A program made the translations under genes and the position numbers. This document shows positions 15,101 to 28,100 of a stretch of 64,000 bases of DNA, one piece after another. The DNA is from Hedera helix. Lineage: Eukaryota; Streptophyta; Magnoliopsida; Apiales; Araliaceae. The DNA lies in the NCBI GenBank assembly GCA_947179155.2, contig OX359268.1, positions 811,001 through 875,000 of the forward strand, in the 5' to 3' direction. The first letter of the stretch is position 1; each line of letters begins with the position of its first letter. The notes below the pieces were generated by a model. It worked only from the letters and a program-made list of their open reading frames with translations, was not told where the DNA came from and searched no databases.

Positions 15101-17620
15101 TTTCCTGTAAATTATCATCAAGCATATTTTGTGTGGCTCTACATCTACCACTGTTTATAGTTTCTAGGATCCTGAAAGCAACATCCCCTGAAAAATTAGA
15201 GAAATTTAAACTCAAGCCACAAAAAATAATTCATGAAGGCACTTGAAACAATGATCAAAACAGTATCCACCACGTCGAACAAAATTCTGATTCACTGAAG
15301 AAATATCTAAAAGCTCGTGAGAATAAAAAAAAAAGTTTTATGCCACAAGATTCCAAGATAAAGGCTGCAAAATCTGGTACAAGACAAATATTTTATATAA
15401 AGACAAATAGCTGTAGTAGGGTTAAATGAAAGATAGTTCTTCATTTCTCAGGCATCAGGCAATTAAAAGTTAATTTCTTTTGCTTTTAAATAACATAAAC
15501 AATAATAATCATTCAGAAATTATATGTCACTTGCACAATCATGCTCTCTTCATTGTATTATCTACCCATATGGCCATATACCTACAGACTGCAGACCTGA
15601 AACACAAATATCAAATAAAATAATCTAACCTGTTCCGCCAGCCACATCAAGGTGCTTCATTCCGGGGAATGGGTTTAATTTGGAAACCAATCTGAAAAAA
15701 TCAATTGAAAAAAAAATAACTGTTAGAAGACAGAAGGTGATACTATTGCGAATTAGAAGATATCAACCATGACATTGAAAATTAGAAGATATCAAGCCAT
15801 GTCACTAAAAAGATATCACCTTTCCTTCCATAACCTATGTAGTCCAGCACTCATCAAGTCATTCATAAGGTCATAGTTTGAAGCAACACTTGTGAAGACA
15901 TTACCAACCATTTCGCTCTTTTCTTCTTCCCGTACTTCTTTAAATCCTAAGTATGTAAAATGGATGTAAACTGAGAAAAAATCTCTAATTAAATTATAAT
16001 AAGTTCAATCAACAAGAGCAGGCTACTAAGTCAACTTCAACCGTAATAAGTAAACAAGGAAGAAGAGAAAAACAAATCTTATTTAGATTTTCATAAACTA
16101 GAAAGGGGCATCTCTTCTTTGCATTGCTTATTTCCCATTGCTTGTTCAGATTCCATCGCATGTATGTTGCAGTGTTCTGAAAATCCCCGCCTAGGTCCGA
16201 TTAGTCCCCGCCTAGGCGTTAGGCCCCCCCGGCGTCTCGCCTAGGCCTAAGGCGGAAAAAAAAAATCCCTGCATGAAATTAGACGGGCCTAGGCGGGCAA
16301 GAGAGAGAAATTTGGTAGGCCTAGGCGGAGAAATTAGGGCTGCAATTATTTTTATTTTATTTTAATAACTAAACTACAAAATGATGTCGTGAGAGTCGAT
16401 GATGAAGTTGAGGACTCTTCAGGCTTTACTTGGGAAGTAATTGGTGAAACATCTGAAACAGATAGCATCTTAAAGCCTAGGTGAAATAGTAAAAATATTG
16501 GAGTCAGAGAACTTCTTGAAAAATATTTTTTGTCTGACGATAACACGGAGGAAGAGAGAGATGAGGAGTATGAGTGTGAGTCCGATGAAGATATTATCTT
16601 GTAGGGATATGAAGAAGAAGAGTTAGAGATATAGAAGGATATGGAGATAAGAACTATTAGTTTGTATTTTTTATTATTTGTTTGTACTTGAGCTTTGAAC
16701 AATTGCATGTTTGTGTTTGAACTTTGACATTGGTAATATGGATATGTATTTGAACTTTAAGCAAATACTTTTATTATCTTTATTATAGATTGTTTTGCTT
16801 TATATTATTGTTTTATTTGGATAAATGTAAGATAAAATATTAAAATTAACTTAAAATAAAAAATTCCGCCTAGGCCTCCTAGACGCTAGGCCCCCGGCCG
16901 CTTGCCTAGTGCCTTTTAGAACATAGATGTTGCTCTCATATTTCCGGGTGGCAGCATTTGAAAGAAAAAGAAAAGGGGGACTATCGAGACTAGATTAGTC
17001 CTAAAAATATATAAATTTCCAGACAGAGTAAACAACTAAAGAGGAGTCCTGCATGCTACTACAAGTAGTTGGAACAAAGATGAGTCATGTTGAGATGAGT
17101 TGACCTAAAAACTGAAAATCACACTAATTAATTAGCATATATTTTCACTCAGTTGATCTGAACACTTCAGCATTCTCTAATAATTCGCCACACTTCATAG
17201 CATGAAAACTAGCATCATAGTACAAAGATGGAACTGCAAAGTAAAGATAAGTCATTGATAGCTAACAATACTCTAATTATGCAAAACAAAACAAAAAAAA
17301 CAAAGAAATTATAAATAAATAAAAAACCCTAAGCACTACATTTTTGTTTCTGTTTTTTCAATTATTCCAGTGGCTAACTTTAAAAATTATTCTACTTTAG
17401 AAGAATGTTTAGACAAATGCAGTGATCGCAAGAAATGAATTCAAAAAGAATGGTTAAAGAACCACATTAAAAAGTAATCTTTTAATTCTGAAATTGTCAT
17501 GTCAAATAAAAAATAGATGAACTCACCAAAACTCGTAGCATGAGAGTGCGACATAGAAGCTGGAGTGAAAATGGGTAACAGTTTGCCACTTAATCTCCTC
17601 GTAATCATTCTCAACGCCAT
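12183..17620 (-). CDS. COQ5: COQ5: 2-methoxy-6-polyprenyl-1,4-benzoquinol methylase, mitochondrial
   Basis: A SAM-dependent C-methyltransferase of the UbiE/COQ5 family that acts in ubiquinone synthesis on the matrix side of the inner mitochondrial membrane. Eight coding exons in transcript order: 17620-17527, 15946-15820, 15691-15630, 15187-15029, 14928-14784, 13921-13850, 13426-13318, 12284-12183. All junctions are GT-AG and the sum is 870 bp (289 residues), the usual plant length. Visible motifs are HSHATSFGFKEV after a short basic, hydroxylated N-terminus (a likely mitochondrial presequence), the SAM-binding motif LDVAGGTGDVAFR, VCDINLNMLNVGK, the family signature GYTIAFGIRNVTHI, and the C-terminal VGGIVAIHSGLKF. 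The 72-bp exon 13921-13850 is short but needed: it supplies VLKRGGRFLCIELSHVENP and restores phase. I chose the ATG at 17620; the codons upstream are not ATG. Intron 1 holds a hAT-like element. No break is seen. Confidence 0.95.
16171..16926. mobile_element. Non-autonomous hAT-like DNA transposon in COQ5 intron 1
   Basis: A 756-bp element with imperfect inverted ends (AGTGTTCTGAAAA on the left; reverse complement of the right end CTATGTTCTAAAAG). It is flanked by the 7-bp direct repeat ATGTTGC (16164-16170 and 16927-16933). The sub-terminal regions are full of CGCCTAGGC and GCCTAGGCGG motifs on both sides, the multiple sub-terminal repeat pattern typical of hAT elements. The interior has a decayed, acidic, coding-like stretch on the plus strand (about 16380-16600) with stops and no recognisable transposase domain. 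Class assignment is inference from the ends and the duplication length. Confidence 0.65.
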
Positions 17621-17885
17621 TTTCACCACGCTCAAATCTCTGCAAAAAAGAAAGAAAAAAAGACCAAGGGTTTCAGTGAAGGACCATTTTATATATAAGA
17701 AGATAACTAGGGTTTCAATTAACCATCGTGAGCTATCATTATGAATTTTAAGCCGAGAGAGAAGACATACCTACAGAAGGGGAGAGAATTTTGTTCTGGG
17801 AACTCAAACAATAAGGTGTTAAAGGGTGACCCGCCAGAAGCATTTGTTAACTAACGGGTTGTTTTTTTGGGTTTTAGAAACTACC

Positions 17886-17932
17886 GGCCCAGGTTGGCCT
17901 TTTCACGTGTATAAGCAGCACTAGTATGGGCC
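17886..17932 (-). promoter_or_regulatory. COQ5 promoter: two site II motifs and a G-box
   Basis: GGCCCA (17886-17891), CACGTG (17904-17909) and TGGGCC (17927-17932) lie about 265-310 bp upstream of the COQ5 ATG. TGGGCC/T 'site II' elements bind TCP factors and are common in plant genes for mitochondrial proteins. The placement fits COQ5, but function is inferred from motif and position only. Confidence 0.45.
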
Positions 17933-19797
17933 TTTTATCCCCTCAAATGACAACTTATCGTACACCTCACTACCAGAGTTCTCAAAAAGTTTTTTAAAAT
18001 GTACATAATAAACAGGATTTATTTAAAATCAAACCTGTAATTTTCATCCAAAATTGATAATTTCAAATAAAAAAAATAAAACAGTAAACATAATAATAAA
18101 ACATCATCCAATGTACTCTCTCCGTTCCAAAATCACGGATAATTTGTAAATTCGGCTACTCTTAACATGAACTTTATAATTCCAAACGTATTTTTGACAT
18201 TAATAAAAAAATATAATAGTGATACTCGACAGTCATCTTAAAAATTAAGATTAATGACAAATTAAAGTTTTCATTTCAATTTACACTCCTTTTTGTGCTC
18301 GGCAATATCGTTTGAGAAGAGAAGTGCGGATGGTACCAACGGAGGGACAAAAGGTGTTTTTATTATTTTAGGGATACAAGTGTCTCAATGATAAAAGGTT
18401 GAAAGAAAGTTCACGCTATTTATGCCACCTAACCGGAATGATTGACGAGTATTGAGCATCGAGGAAGAACATTTTCGTGTACGTAGTAATAGGATAATGA
18501 CGTGAAGGAGTGAGTATCCAACCGTACATTATTCACTAGTTATGGAATAAATTCACGTTAGTGTTTTAAATTAATAAAAAAATAAGATCATTTTAATGGG
18601 TTCATAATTATAAGTAGTAAAACACCACTAAAATAAAGAGATTTCGTTAACTTGGAGCACCACGTGTCGTTGTCCCAAGACCATTAAATAATTTTTCGTA
18701 TCCAACGCGTCAAAAACAAGTCAAAAAGAAAATATTTTCTTCGTTCTAAAATTATTTGATTATTATTGATTTTTAAAAATTAATTTGAGATATTTTAAAT
18801 TTAAAATTAAGAAAATTCATTAAAAACTATGAAATAATAAAATTTATAATGATTAATATTTTGTACATACTTTATAATATTTATCATTGCATTAATTAAA
18901 ATAATTTATGTTAATTTAAAATTTAAAAATTTCTTAAATTAATTGTAAAAAGTATCGAAGAATATAAAACAAACAGAGAGCGCTTATGTAAAGTTAGATT
19001 CGAAGGAAGGTGTAAACGCAATCCAGAAGGGAATGAGATATAAAACTTAGGGTCGAAGGAATGGAATTTTTTATTTATTTTAAAGTATAGGAATGGAATT
19101 TTTTATTTATTTCAAATTATGGGTCCCAATGATGATGACTTTCTTTCGAATTTGAGATTCATCATTTACTCTTCATTTTATATTTAAATTTATTTGATTG
19201 TTTAATTTAAAATAATACTACGAAAAATATGATTATGGAGTCATTATATGATTTTATTATTCAAAATAATATTAAAAATTACTAACACATTAGTGAAATA
19301 GAGAAATTACATTACATGCAAGTTATTGCATGTCTTATTATAAAAGGAGAATAACAAAAATTTGAAATAATCGTCATCTTTAGATTGCGTCATAATTTTT
19401 ATTTTATTTTTGTCATTAAAAGTTTAATTTTAGTATAATTTTGTCTTTTTAAATTATTTATTTTATGCTCAAAATTAAATAAAAATCCTAGCTAGTATTA
19501 TATTCTTGAATTATTATTACATTTAGTCCCAAAACAAATTACGACTTTACGTTAATATTCTCAGCTTTACAAAAGGAAAAGAAAGAAAAAGTGAATTCAT
19601 TTCATTGGCTGACACCGTTCGTATCTTTTTGTGCAATCACCACCATAAATAAGGTTCTTGTCTCCCCGTTTATATATATATATATTATATATATATATAT
19701 ATATATACACTTCAAAACCACACTTTATGGGATCTTTTTAAACAGAACTCCTTTCTATATCATCTGGCCTTACCTCAACGTAGCATTTCTATCTTCG
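17933..19797. other. Intergenic spacer between COQ5 and PECT1
   Basis: AT-rich spacer of a divergent gene pair, with no coding region recognised. It carries two short Stowaway-like ends (CTCTCCGTTCC near 18118 and TTCTTCGTTCTAAAATTA near 18738, the latter with a rough inverted match, ATTCTTCGAT, near 18957) and a (TA)n run at about 19674-19707. Confidence 0.4.
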
Positions 19798-20159
19798 GTT
19801 GTATTTGATTAGATTTTAATACCTTTTAATGAAATTATATTTGAATCAGTACGAGATAAAAATTATTTATTAAAATTTTGCTTTTTTTAAATATATTTTA
19901 ATCGGTAAAACTTAAAATAAAATTCAAATTATTAAGAGTTATCTCTTAATAAAAAAAATTAGTAATTTTTTTTATATAAATACATTCAATAATATTATTC
20001 ACTCATTTTTATTAAAATAAATATTTAAAATTATTAAATTTTAAAATAGTTATAATTTTTTTATAGATTTATATATTATTTCACTCATATAATCTAATTT
20101 ATTAAGATATACTAACTATTCAGATCTTAATTATTTAATTTTATCAAACATAGCCTTGG
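19798..20159. mobile_element. MITE-like element with 13-bp flanking direct repeats
   Basis: A 362-bp AT-rich segment has imperfect inverted ends (GTTGTATTTGATTAG on the left; reverse complement of the right end GGCTATGTTTGATAAAATT). On both sides is the same 13-bp sequence ATTTCTATCTTCG (19785-19797 and 20160-20172). No coding content. The repeats are longer than the usual hAT (8 bp) or Mutator (9-11 bp) duplication, so part of the match may be chance. Confidence 0.55.
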
Positions 20160-20507
20160 ATTTCTATCTTCGATCTAATCGAAAAGGTTTTTAATACATA
20201 TAGAATCAGTAATTCATAATTTGACCAACATTTCCTCCTCTTTGCCTTTTTTTTTAGAAATTTTTATTTATCAATCAGGTCAACTAACACAACATCACCT
20301 CTATGAAAATCAAATTTTCTTAATCTTTTTTATGTGAAACAAAGTCAAGCCTTTTTTGTCTTTCATCCCGCGTTTTCCTCCTCCCCCTCTTTCTCTATAT
20401 ATAAGGAAAGTGATTCATAATAAATAATTATTATATTCATTATTATAATAAACACATTTATTACCGTTTAATAGAAAATCTAATAGACGAGATTAATAAG
20501 GATTAAA

Positions 20508-21085
20508 ATCCTTCTGTTACTAAAAATAGCGGCAGACAAAAAGAATTAAAGTCTTTCCGTTATTTTTAGTAGTTGTATAGATAAATGTCTTAAATACCCC
20601 TACTAATATTATATTTAAATAGTTTTAATATATTTATTTTTAATGTATTTATTTGTAATATAATTTATATTAATTAAATCAAATTTTATTACAGTATAGA
20701 GTTTAAATTTTAAATAATTAAATTATCACAATAATTGATAACATTAAATTTTATTATTTAGAAAATTATTTATACAAATAAATAAGTTAAATATAATTAA
20801 CAATGTTAAATTTAATTATTTTAAAAAATTATTTATACAAATAAATACATTGAATATAATTGATAATTTTAAATTTTATTACTTATTAAATTATTTATAA
20901 AAATAAATAAATTAAATCTAGTTGACAATATTAAAATTTATTATTTAATAAATTATTTATACAAATAAATATATTAAAATTATTTAAAATCTAATATTAA
21001 TGGTGATATTTAAAACATTTCCCCATTGTGCTCGTAGGAGTAGAATTTTAATATTTTTTTTTCTGCCGCTGCTAAAAATAGAAAA
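20508..21085. repeat. Inverted-repeat segment with internal AT minisatellite
   Basis: ACTAAAAATAGCGGCAGAC (about 20519-20537) forms a local hairpin with GTCTTTCCGTTATTTTTAGT just downstream. A further inverted match, CTGCCGCTGCTAAAAATAG, lies at about 21062-21080. Between them (about 20690-20985) are four or more imperfect copies of a unit of about 72 bp built on AATTATTTATACAAATAAAT. This looks like a MITE with an expanded interior, but I see no clear target duplication. Confidence 0.45.
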
Positions 21086-21220
21086 CTAAGAATATGTGAA
21101 GAGTCTTCTGCTGACTACCCGAAATTTTTTAATCACTATTAATTTCTCCCACAAATCTGATAAGAAAGATGCGTTTACTAAAATAATCTACATGACAAGC
21201 ATTTAGTATACAGTACTTGC

Positions 21221-21276
21221 CACACACACACACACACACACACACACATTTATGTATATATATATATATATATATA
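21221..21276. repeat. (CA)n and (TA)n microsatellites upstream of PECT1
   Basis: A (CA)14 run (about 21221-21248) is followed after six bases by a (TA)n run (about 21255-21276). They lie just upstream of the likely PECT1 transcription start. Confidence 0.95.
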
Positions 21277-21386
21277 CATATTCATTGTTTGATACGTTTA
21301 CAACCTTGTGAATCGATTCACAGCGAAAGAGGGAGAAAGAGAAATAACCAAAGAAAAGAGGAGACGCACGAACACCAACGGAAAAG

Positions 21387-22114
21387 GTAAAATGATTCGA
21401 TCTGACAAATGCCCATTTATGCTATTCAACTTTTTGATTTCTGCCGGGTGATAACTTCAATGTTTAGCAGATCATAATGGGCTATTTATTTTTGTTGTTG
21501 AAACTCTCAATTCCATCCTCATCTTTCTCGGTTTCTTTCAGCCCTACTAGCCGTTCTTCCTGATAGAATTCGTTTCTCAGTTTTCTCATTTTTTGCAGCT
21601 AGATTCAGCCTTCTGGGTATTTGCACGTTTACCCAGTACCTAATTTTTTCTATATTTATTCGCCTTTATATAAGATTAGTTATTTTTACGTTTTTGAAAC
21701 TTGATATTTTGGAATACCTATCTCTTGTTTCCCCCGAATAGTGTGATTCCTTTATGAACTTCTCTTATTACTGGTTGGTGTTGAGAATGTTAAGATTTTG
21801 TTTATAATTTATTAAGAACAAGTTATATTCTACATTCCACAAAAATTCATTCTATTTATTTATTTGGGATTATATTTTAAGTCTTCACATATTGATTTTA
21901 TAATTAATCCATCTACTAACTTCTACCTATATTTTGGTTGGCTCCCTCTGTGTCTGTCTCTCGCACCCCTATCTAGAATTTGTTTATGTGGTGCTTCTTT
22001 ATGAATCTAGCTAAAATTTCATGTTTGGGGATATAATTTGAATACCTTAGGCCTTTCGTCTTGGGTTTGTCTCTGATTATGCATATCTTTCCTTGTCTGT
22101 CAATTATATTGCAG
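21387..22114 (+). other. Likely 5' UTR intron of PECT1
   Basis: A purine-rich leader (about 21320-21386) ends at AAAAG followed by GTAAAATG. The next good acceptor, TTATATTGCAG, ends at 22114, followed by 67 bp to the ATG at 22182. The segment between is AT-rich with no coding features. The exact transcription start is not visible, so this intron is inferred from splice-site shape and position. Confidence 0.5.
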
Positions 22115-22181
22115 GGTTTGTGCCTCCTCTGATCCTGCCAATAGATTTTCAGGGACCCTGAAGAATAAGAGGGGTGAGCAT

Positions 22182-23820
22182 ATGGAATTCGACAGCAACA
22201 GTTGGATTTGGGATGGGGTATACTACCACCCACATCTATTTGGAGGTATAATGCTCACTGCTGCCTTGCTTGGGTTGTCCACAAGCTATTTTGTTGGGAT
22301 CAGTGTTCCTAATTTGCCATACATTTTCCCTGATTTGAGATTTTTTCATAAGAAAAAATATGGAAAGAAACGTGTTCGGGTGTACATGGATGGTTGCTTT
22401 GATCTCATGCATTATGGCCACGCAAATGCGTTGAGACAAGCAAAAGCTCTTGGAGATGAATTAGTTGTAGGAGTCGTGAGTGATGACCAGATCTTAGCCA
22501 ACAAAGGACCCCCTGTGTTATCTATGGAAGAGAGGTATAGGAATTTATCTTTTTCGGTTTGTTACCTTAATTATATGCTGAAACATGACATTACAAACTA
22601 AAAAAATTCATAAACTTCTTAAATACATTCCCCCCCGTCTCTTTGTATATTTGTAATTTTTCCTGTTTTTATTTTTGAGTGTATGTCTTGTTGTTTGGGA
22701 ATGATGCTATTACGATTTCTCTTGTTCACTGTGGTAGGACTAATACTAGTGAATTTGACAAAGTAGCATACTATTAGTTCATAGAATTTGCCATTCGACC
22801 CAAGAGGTTGTTATTTATCTTAATTTTATATATGCCCATGGAAGCTGAATTGAGGCATCATAAAATAGACCACTTACAAGAAACTAACTGATAGTAATGG
22901 CCAGAATATAACATATTTAAAAACTATACTGTGTTGCTCGCAATAAATGGATCCTTCAGAGCGGGTTCATGTTGCATACTTTTGTCCTTTCTTGTCGGGC
23001 AACATGGCATTGAAAAATAGAGTGCTACACCGCTCATATAATTTTTTCTTTAAGAAAAACCTCCCTTAATAAAATAGTTTGGTTAAGCCTTCTTTGGTCT
23101 ATTTTTTTCTGTGAGCTCAATTGACCATTTGAACTAATAACAATTCTTATATTTGAATAATGAACTCCTCATGATTATGCCACATATTACTTATATAATT
23201 TGGCATTGCTGATACATTAATTCAGCACAGATAATGGTGGACTTGGATTGTACATGTCAAACTTGTTATCACATCTGTCACTGTTTCCCCCTCCCCCCAC
23301 TAGGTCTGTTCACTTGTGTCATTTACTCATTTATGTGTCATGATATGGCAAAAAAGAGAGTGAACTTCCTCACTTAAACTAATTGGACTATATCTCAGTA
23401 GCAGTGATGTATTCAAATTTTCAAACTTTTGTAGACACTTCACTAATTTGATTACTTGAATTCACTAATTTGATTATATTTGAAAGTGGGACTGTTCCAT
23501 ACAGATGATTCTTGTTTCTTTTGTGATCTAATTTGAAGTCCTTTCCAGGATGGCTCTTGTAAGTGGATTGAAGTGGGTGGATGAAGTTATAGCTGATGCT
23601 CCTTATGAGATTACTGAAGAATTTATGAATCGCCTCTTCAAAGAGCATAACATTGATTATATTATACATGGTGATGATCCTTGCCTACTTCCAGATGGAA
23701 CCGATGCTTATGCCCTAGCAAAAATTGCTGGTCGTTACAAGCAGATCAAGCGAACTGAAGGTGTCTCCAGCACAGACATTGTAGGTACTACAATTCTTTT
23801 ATTCTTTTTCTATTTCCTTT

Positions 23821-23851
<31 letters not shown>

Positions 23852-25104
23852 GTTGGGCAAGTATAATTCTCTTATTATTATATACTATAATTTCTGTTTG
23901 AAAGCAAAATTTGACTGACAGGCCAAAGAATATAGCTTTCCATCAGTAAGTCCGGAAGTGTTTATGTACTACTTTTGTATGCATTAAAAAGAACATTTGT
24001 CAGTTTGATCTCCATTGCTTGGGGGTGCTGGAGTTGATCGAATCATTTAGATTATTTTCCATAGAGTGGCTGCTGCCATATTCTAACCTTCAAGCTTACT
24101 GATGTTGGCCTGAACCTTTAAATAATAGCTTATATAAACTTATCCTTTTATTTACTGTAGGAAGGATACTTGCTTCTCTTAAGGAATCAAAAAGCTGTGA
24201 AGATAGCAATATTTCATCTCTGCACAGTGAACCTGATAAAATGAAAACACTTCAGAATGACGAAAAGGGGGCTAACGGTCACCAAATCTCTCATTTTCTT
24301 CCTACATCTAGACGAATTGTGCAATTTTCAAATGACAAGGTATATTGAATCGTATTTCTTTATCTTATCATACTTATAGCGTCAGTTTTATATTACCCAT
24401 TTGGATACTTCAAAAAATTTCTTCATATTTTCTATACTTAACTCTCCTCATCTAAAATTATGTTAGCCATATCCTGCAAAGATAAAACTAGAAAGCCTTT
24501 TGAATTAAAAACTGAGAATTTCACCATCAGTGTGAAGCAAAGCTAAAGGAGGGGGAACGTAATCACCGTAGTGTAAAGCAAAGCATGGTAGGGTACACCT
24601 TGAGGCTTAACCTGGGAGTACACTAGATGCGTCCTGATTTAGTTTCAAGCTTAAATTGAGGGTAATATTGGAATAAGGTGTTTCACTTTTTCTCCCCTTA
24701 AATTTCCTGCCAAGTTAACCATCTCATCCTTTGTGGGAATGACGCAGTATAAAGTTCATTAAAATTGGTTTACATTTGCATCAAAGGTTTAAGAAATTGC
24801 TTATAGCAGTGATATGGTACATAAAGAGTATAATAATGTTAAGTTGTAACTGCAGATTCTTTAGATGCATTAACCATAATACATAGGTAGTAGTTTAGAG
24901 GTTCAAGGGGTCTTAAATTTGTAACTTCCTAATTTTAACCAAGGATAAAATAGTTGTCATATGTGTTTTTAGAGTACACTGATTATGGGTAACTGTATTA
25001 GGATGTCAAAAACAGATTTTATGTATTGATAGTAGTATTAGTTAACTTAAACAGTTTTACTTGTCAAAAAGAAAAATGATAACTTAAGTGGTTTGATTAC
25101 CATA

Positions 25105-25149
<45 letters not shown>

Positions 25150-28100
25150 CATGACTGATTGAAGAATGGAAATAACGCTAAAGGCTATTATCTTCCATCT
25201 TTCCCCATCCTCTGATTGTTAAAGAAATACTCTCATCTTTTTAAGCTTAGTCCTTGTTACTCTATTGACTTTCAGGGGCCTGGACCAAATGCTCGTGTGG
25301 TTTACATCGATGGAGCATTTGATCTTTTTCATGCTGGACATGTTGAGGTACTTCCGGGAGCCTCAACTAGAACTTTTGCAGCTGTTCTTAAAATGTAGCT
25401 TTGAAAATTATCTTGGTGGTCAATTTGTTTCTTATATGCCTGTTCAAATAGTTTAATTTTTATATTTGAATAGTGTTGCCTTTACCTTTTTGTTTGCATT
25501 TATTTCATAATTCAAGCATTCAGAGTGCTGGCAGAGTCACAAATATAGATTCTCCTAGGTTCTATAAGCAGTTAATCTAGGCTCAATTTTTGTAAGTTCC
25601 AACTTATATTTCCCAGATCAGCCAAAACATCATTGTAAGCGGGCATGATCTCTGTGAACAGAACCTATATTTGATTTGGTCCAATCTTTTTGTTCTTTTA
25701 TTGAGCATGCAAATTTTGTCAGTGAGCTTGAATCCAGCCTTTTGTTGTTGCAACTCCTACATCAGGGTCGGTACTGCCAATGATATTAAAAGGAATTGGA
25801 AGTTGTGTTAATTAGTAGATATTGAGTTAGAGTTGACCTGCTCATATATAGTGGCATTGAATATAGCTCAAGGCAATTGCACGTTTACGTAGAACATGGA
25901 TACTTTGCTACAAAAACTTTATTTGGAGGTCAATGCATATGCACACTGGACATGATACAAGCACATTAACATAAATCTATAAAATAGTAGGACAAACAGT
26001 GATGACACACCAATTAAGATATAAATACAGATATACAAGCATATATTCCTATATATATACACACACAGTAAAAAGAATTAAGAAAAGTTTTTAACACAAA
26101 CTAATATCTTATGAAAGTAACAAAAATTCTTTTAAACCTTAATAATATAATATTAAGCAAAATATGTGAGCTAGGGGGATATACAGAAATGTAACTAATC
26201 ACGGATTGGTGTTGTTTGTTCCCTGTTCGGTTTCTTGGACATGTTGATACAAGTGTCATGAAAGGTTGTGCATTTGAAGTATGGATCGACGCTAAAGGTT
26301 TCAAGCACGTGTGCAAGTGTTCAGAGAAGATCATTGTGTAACACAGTCCACACGAACCTGTCAACCTTGACACCATGTTACGGTGGTAATGCTTCTTAGG
26401 GTACATAACTAGAGAAACTGAGAGTCCAAGTTCTCTAAGTACTCAAGCGTACCCACTACCTATTGTTTGATTGAATTGGCTTCCTCCATTGTAGAACTAA
26501 TTAAAGTAGTATAAATTAATATTAGGACTCTAGTTGCTGGATTTGCCCTTGTGAGGCAATTATTTATGCTTAGTGTATGGTTCTTTGTCTGTAGTGAAGT
26601 ACTTCTCAAGTATAACCTAGACCAAGAGATGCATTTCATTTGTGTTTAACTTGCTCTTGAGTTTTGATTGCTGAACTCTTTGATTTTCCTTGATTAACAT
26701 AAAGAGCCTTCATGTATGGACTACTAGGGTACTTGTTTCAAGAAGGAGAGCTAGTGTAATACTCGTTGCGGAAAACGACAAAGATATGGTATCATTGATT
26801 TTTAAGGGTAGTTTATTCTATACATAGACCAACTCAAGGAAAATTGATAACAAAAGATACAAATTGCATAGAGCCCTTTGAAGGAGGAACTCCTATTGAC
26901 AAGATACCTCTGTTCCCTTTTATCTGGATTTTTTGTTTGTAGGCTTAAAAGAGTTGATCTTTTCATCCCTAAATTTTTAGAAAATTAGAACAACATGCCT
27001 TTGTGTTGGGGAACTTATCATTTCTTCAACAATGATTATCCTCTTTTTATTTGTCTTACAAACATATCTGTAGTTTTAACATTTTAAAATTAAATGCTCT
27101 ATATAATTACTGCCCAAGTTGCAATGACCATACTCTCTAATAGGATTTTTATGGAGGCACAATGTTTGATTTTAGTTTTTCTTTTTTTGGATGAAAGAAG
27201 AAATTACATTAGAAAGGAGAGAATTTTTGGACTTTTTATTTCCGTGTTTGAACACAGTGCTCACATTTATGTCGAAAGATCATTGAACGAGGGCCATAAG
27301 CTGTTCAATTTTGCTGAATTTTGACATCTTAAACAAACGGAGTATTATTTCATTTATGTGCCCCATCTACTCGAACTATGGGTTTTTTCATGATTATCGG
27401 CAATCCAAAAACCATATAGATTCAGGCATCAAGTTTTTGATACTGGATATTCAATCAAGTATGCGCCATAATTATACCCAACTTAGACATGAAATGTCAA
27501 TATGAAAATCCTAAATGGCAGAACATGTATACATATCTATATGTGTGTGTGTGTGGATGCTATTCATAGTAAATGGTGGTTGTAGAGAACTTGTCACCAA
27601 ATCTTGCACTGTCCATTGTAAGCTGACTATTAGGATTTTTTTTTAAAAATAAATAAGACCCTCCGCAACAGTGTCGTGGAAGGGAAAAAATTACTAATTT
27701 CAAATTAATAGTAAGACAACTTCTCATCCACAACATAGTATTGTGAAACAATATTGTGGTAGTTAAGTTGTTCCGCAACACTGTTTTGAGAAAGCTTTTT
27801 TTTTTAAAATAAAAAAATCCTGTGTCAGATCTTGCAATGGACAATGCAAGATCTGGTGGACAGTTGGGCCCTATAGCTACATCATAATGGCTAGAACATG
27901 AAGCTATAGTTTGTATTACTCACCAATCATCCATGTTATGTAAATCACGGCACGCAGTGGAATATATATTTGTATGTGCACTCAAGTTTATTGATATTGT
28001 ACTGCACTCCCCTCTTAATCTTATTACTTTGGTAAAAATTTTACGTTTTGCCTTTGTTGTGATATAATTTTCCTGTTTCTCCTTGCAGTTATACTTGCTT

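Noticed and set aside
26101..26406. 101-residue minus ORF in PECT1 intron 4
   Set aside because: No domain, no splice logic and no recognisable relative. It may be a decayed repeat, but I cannot support one.
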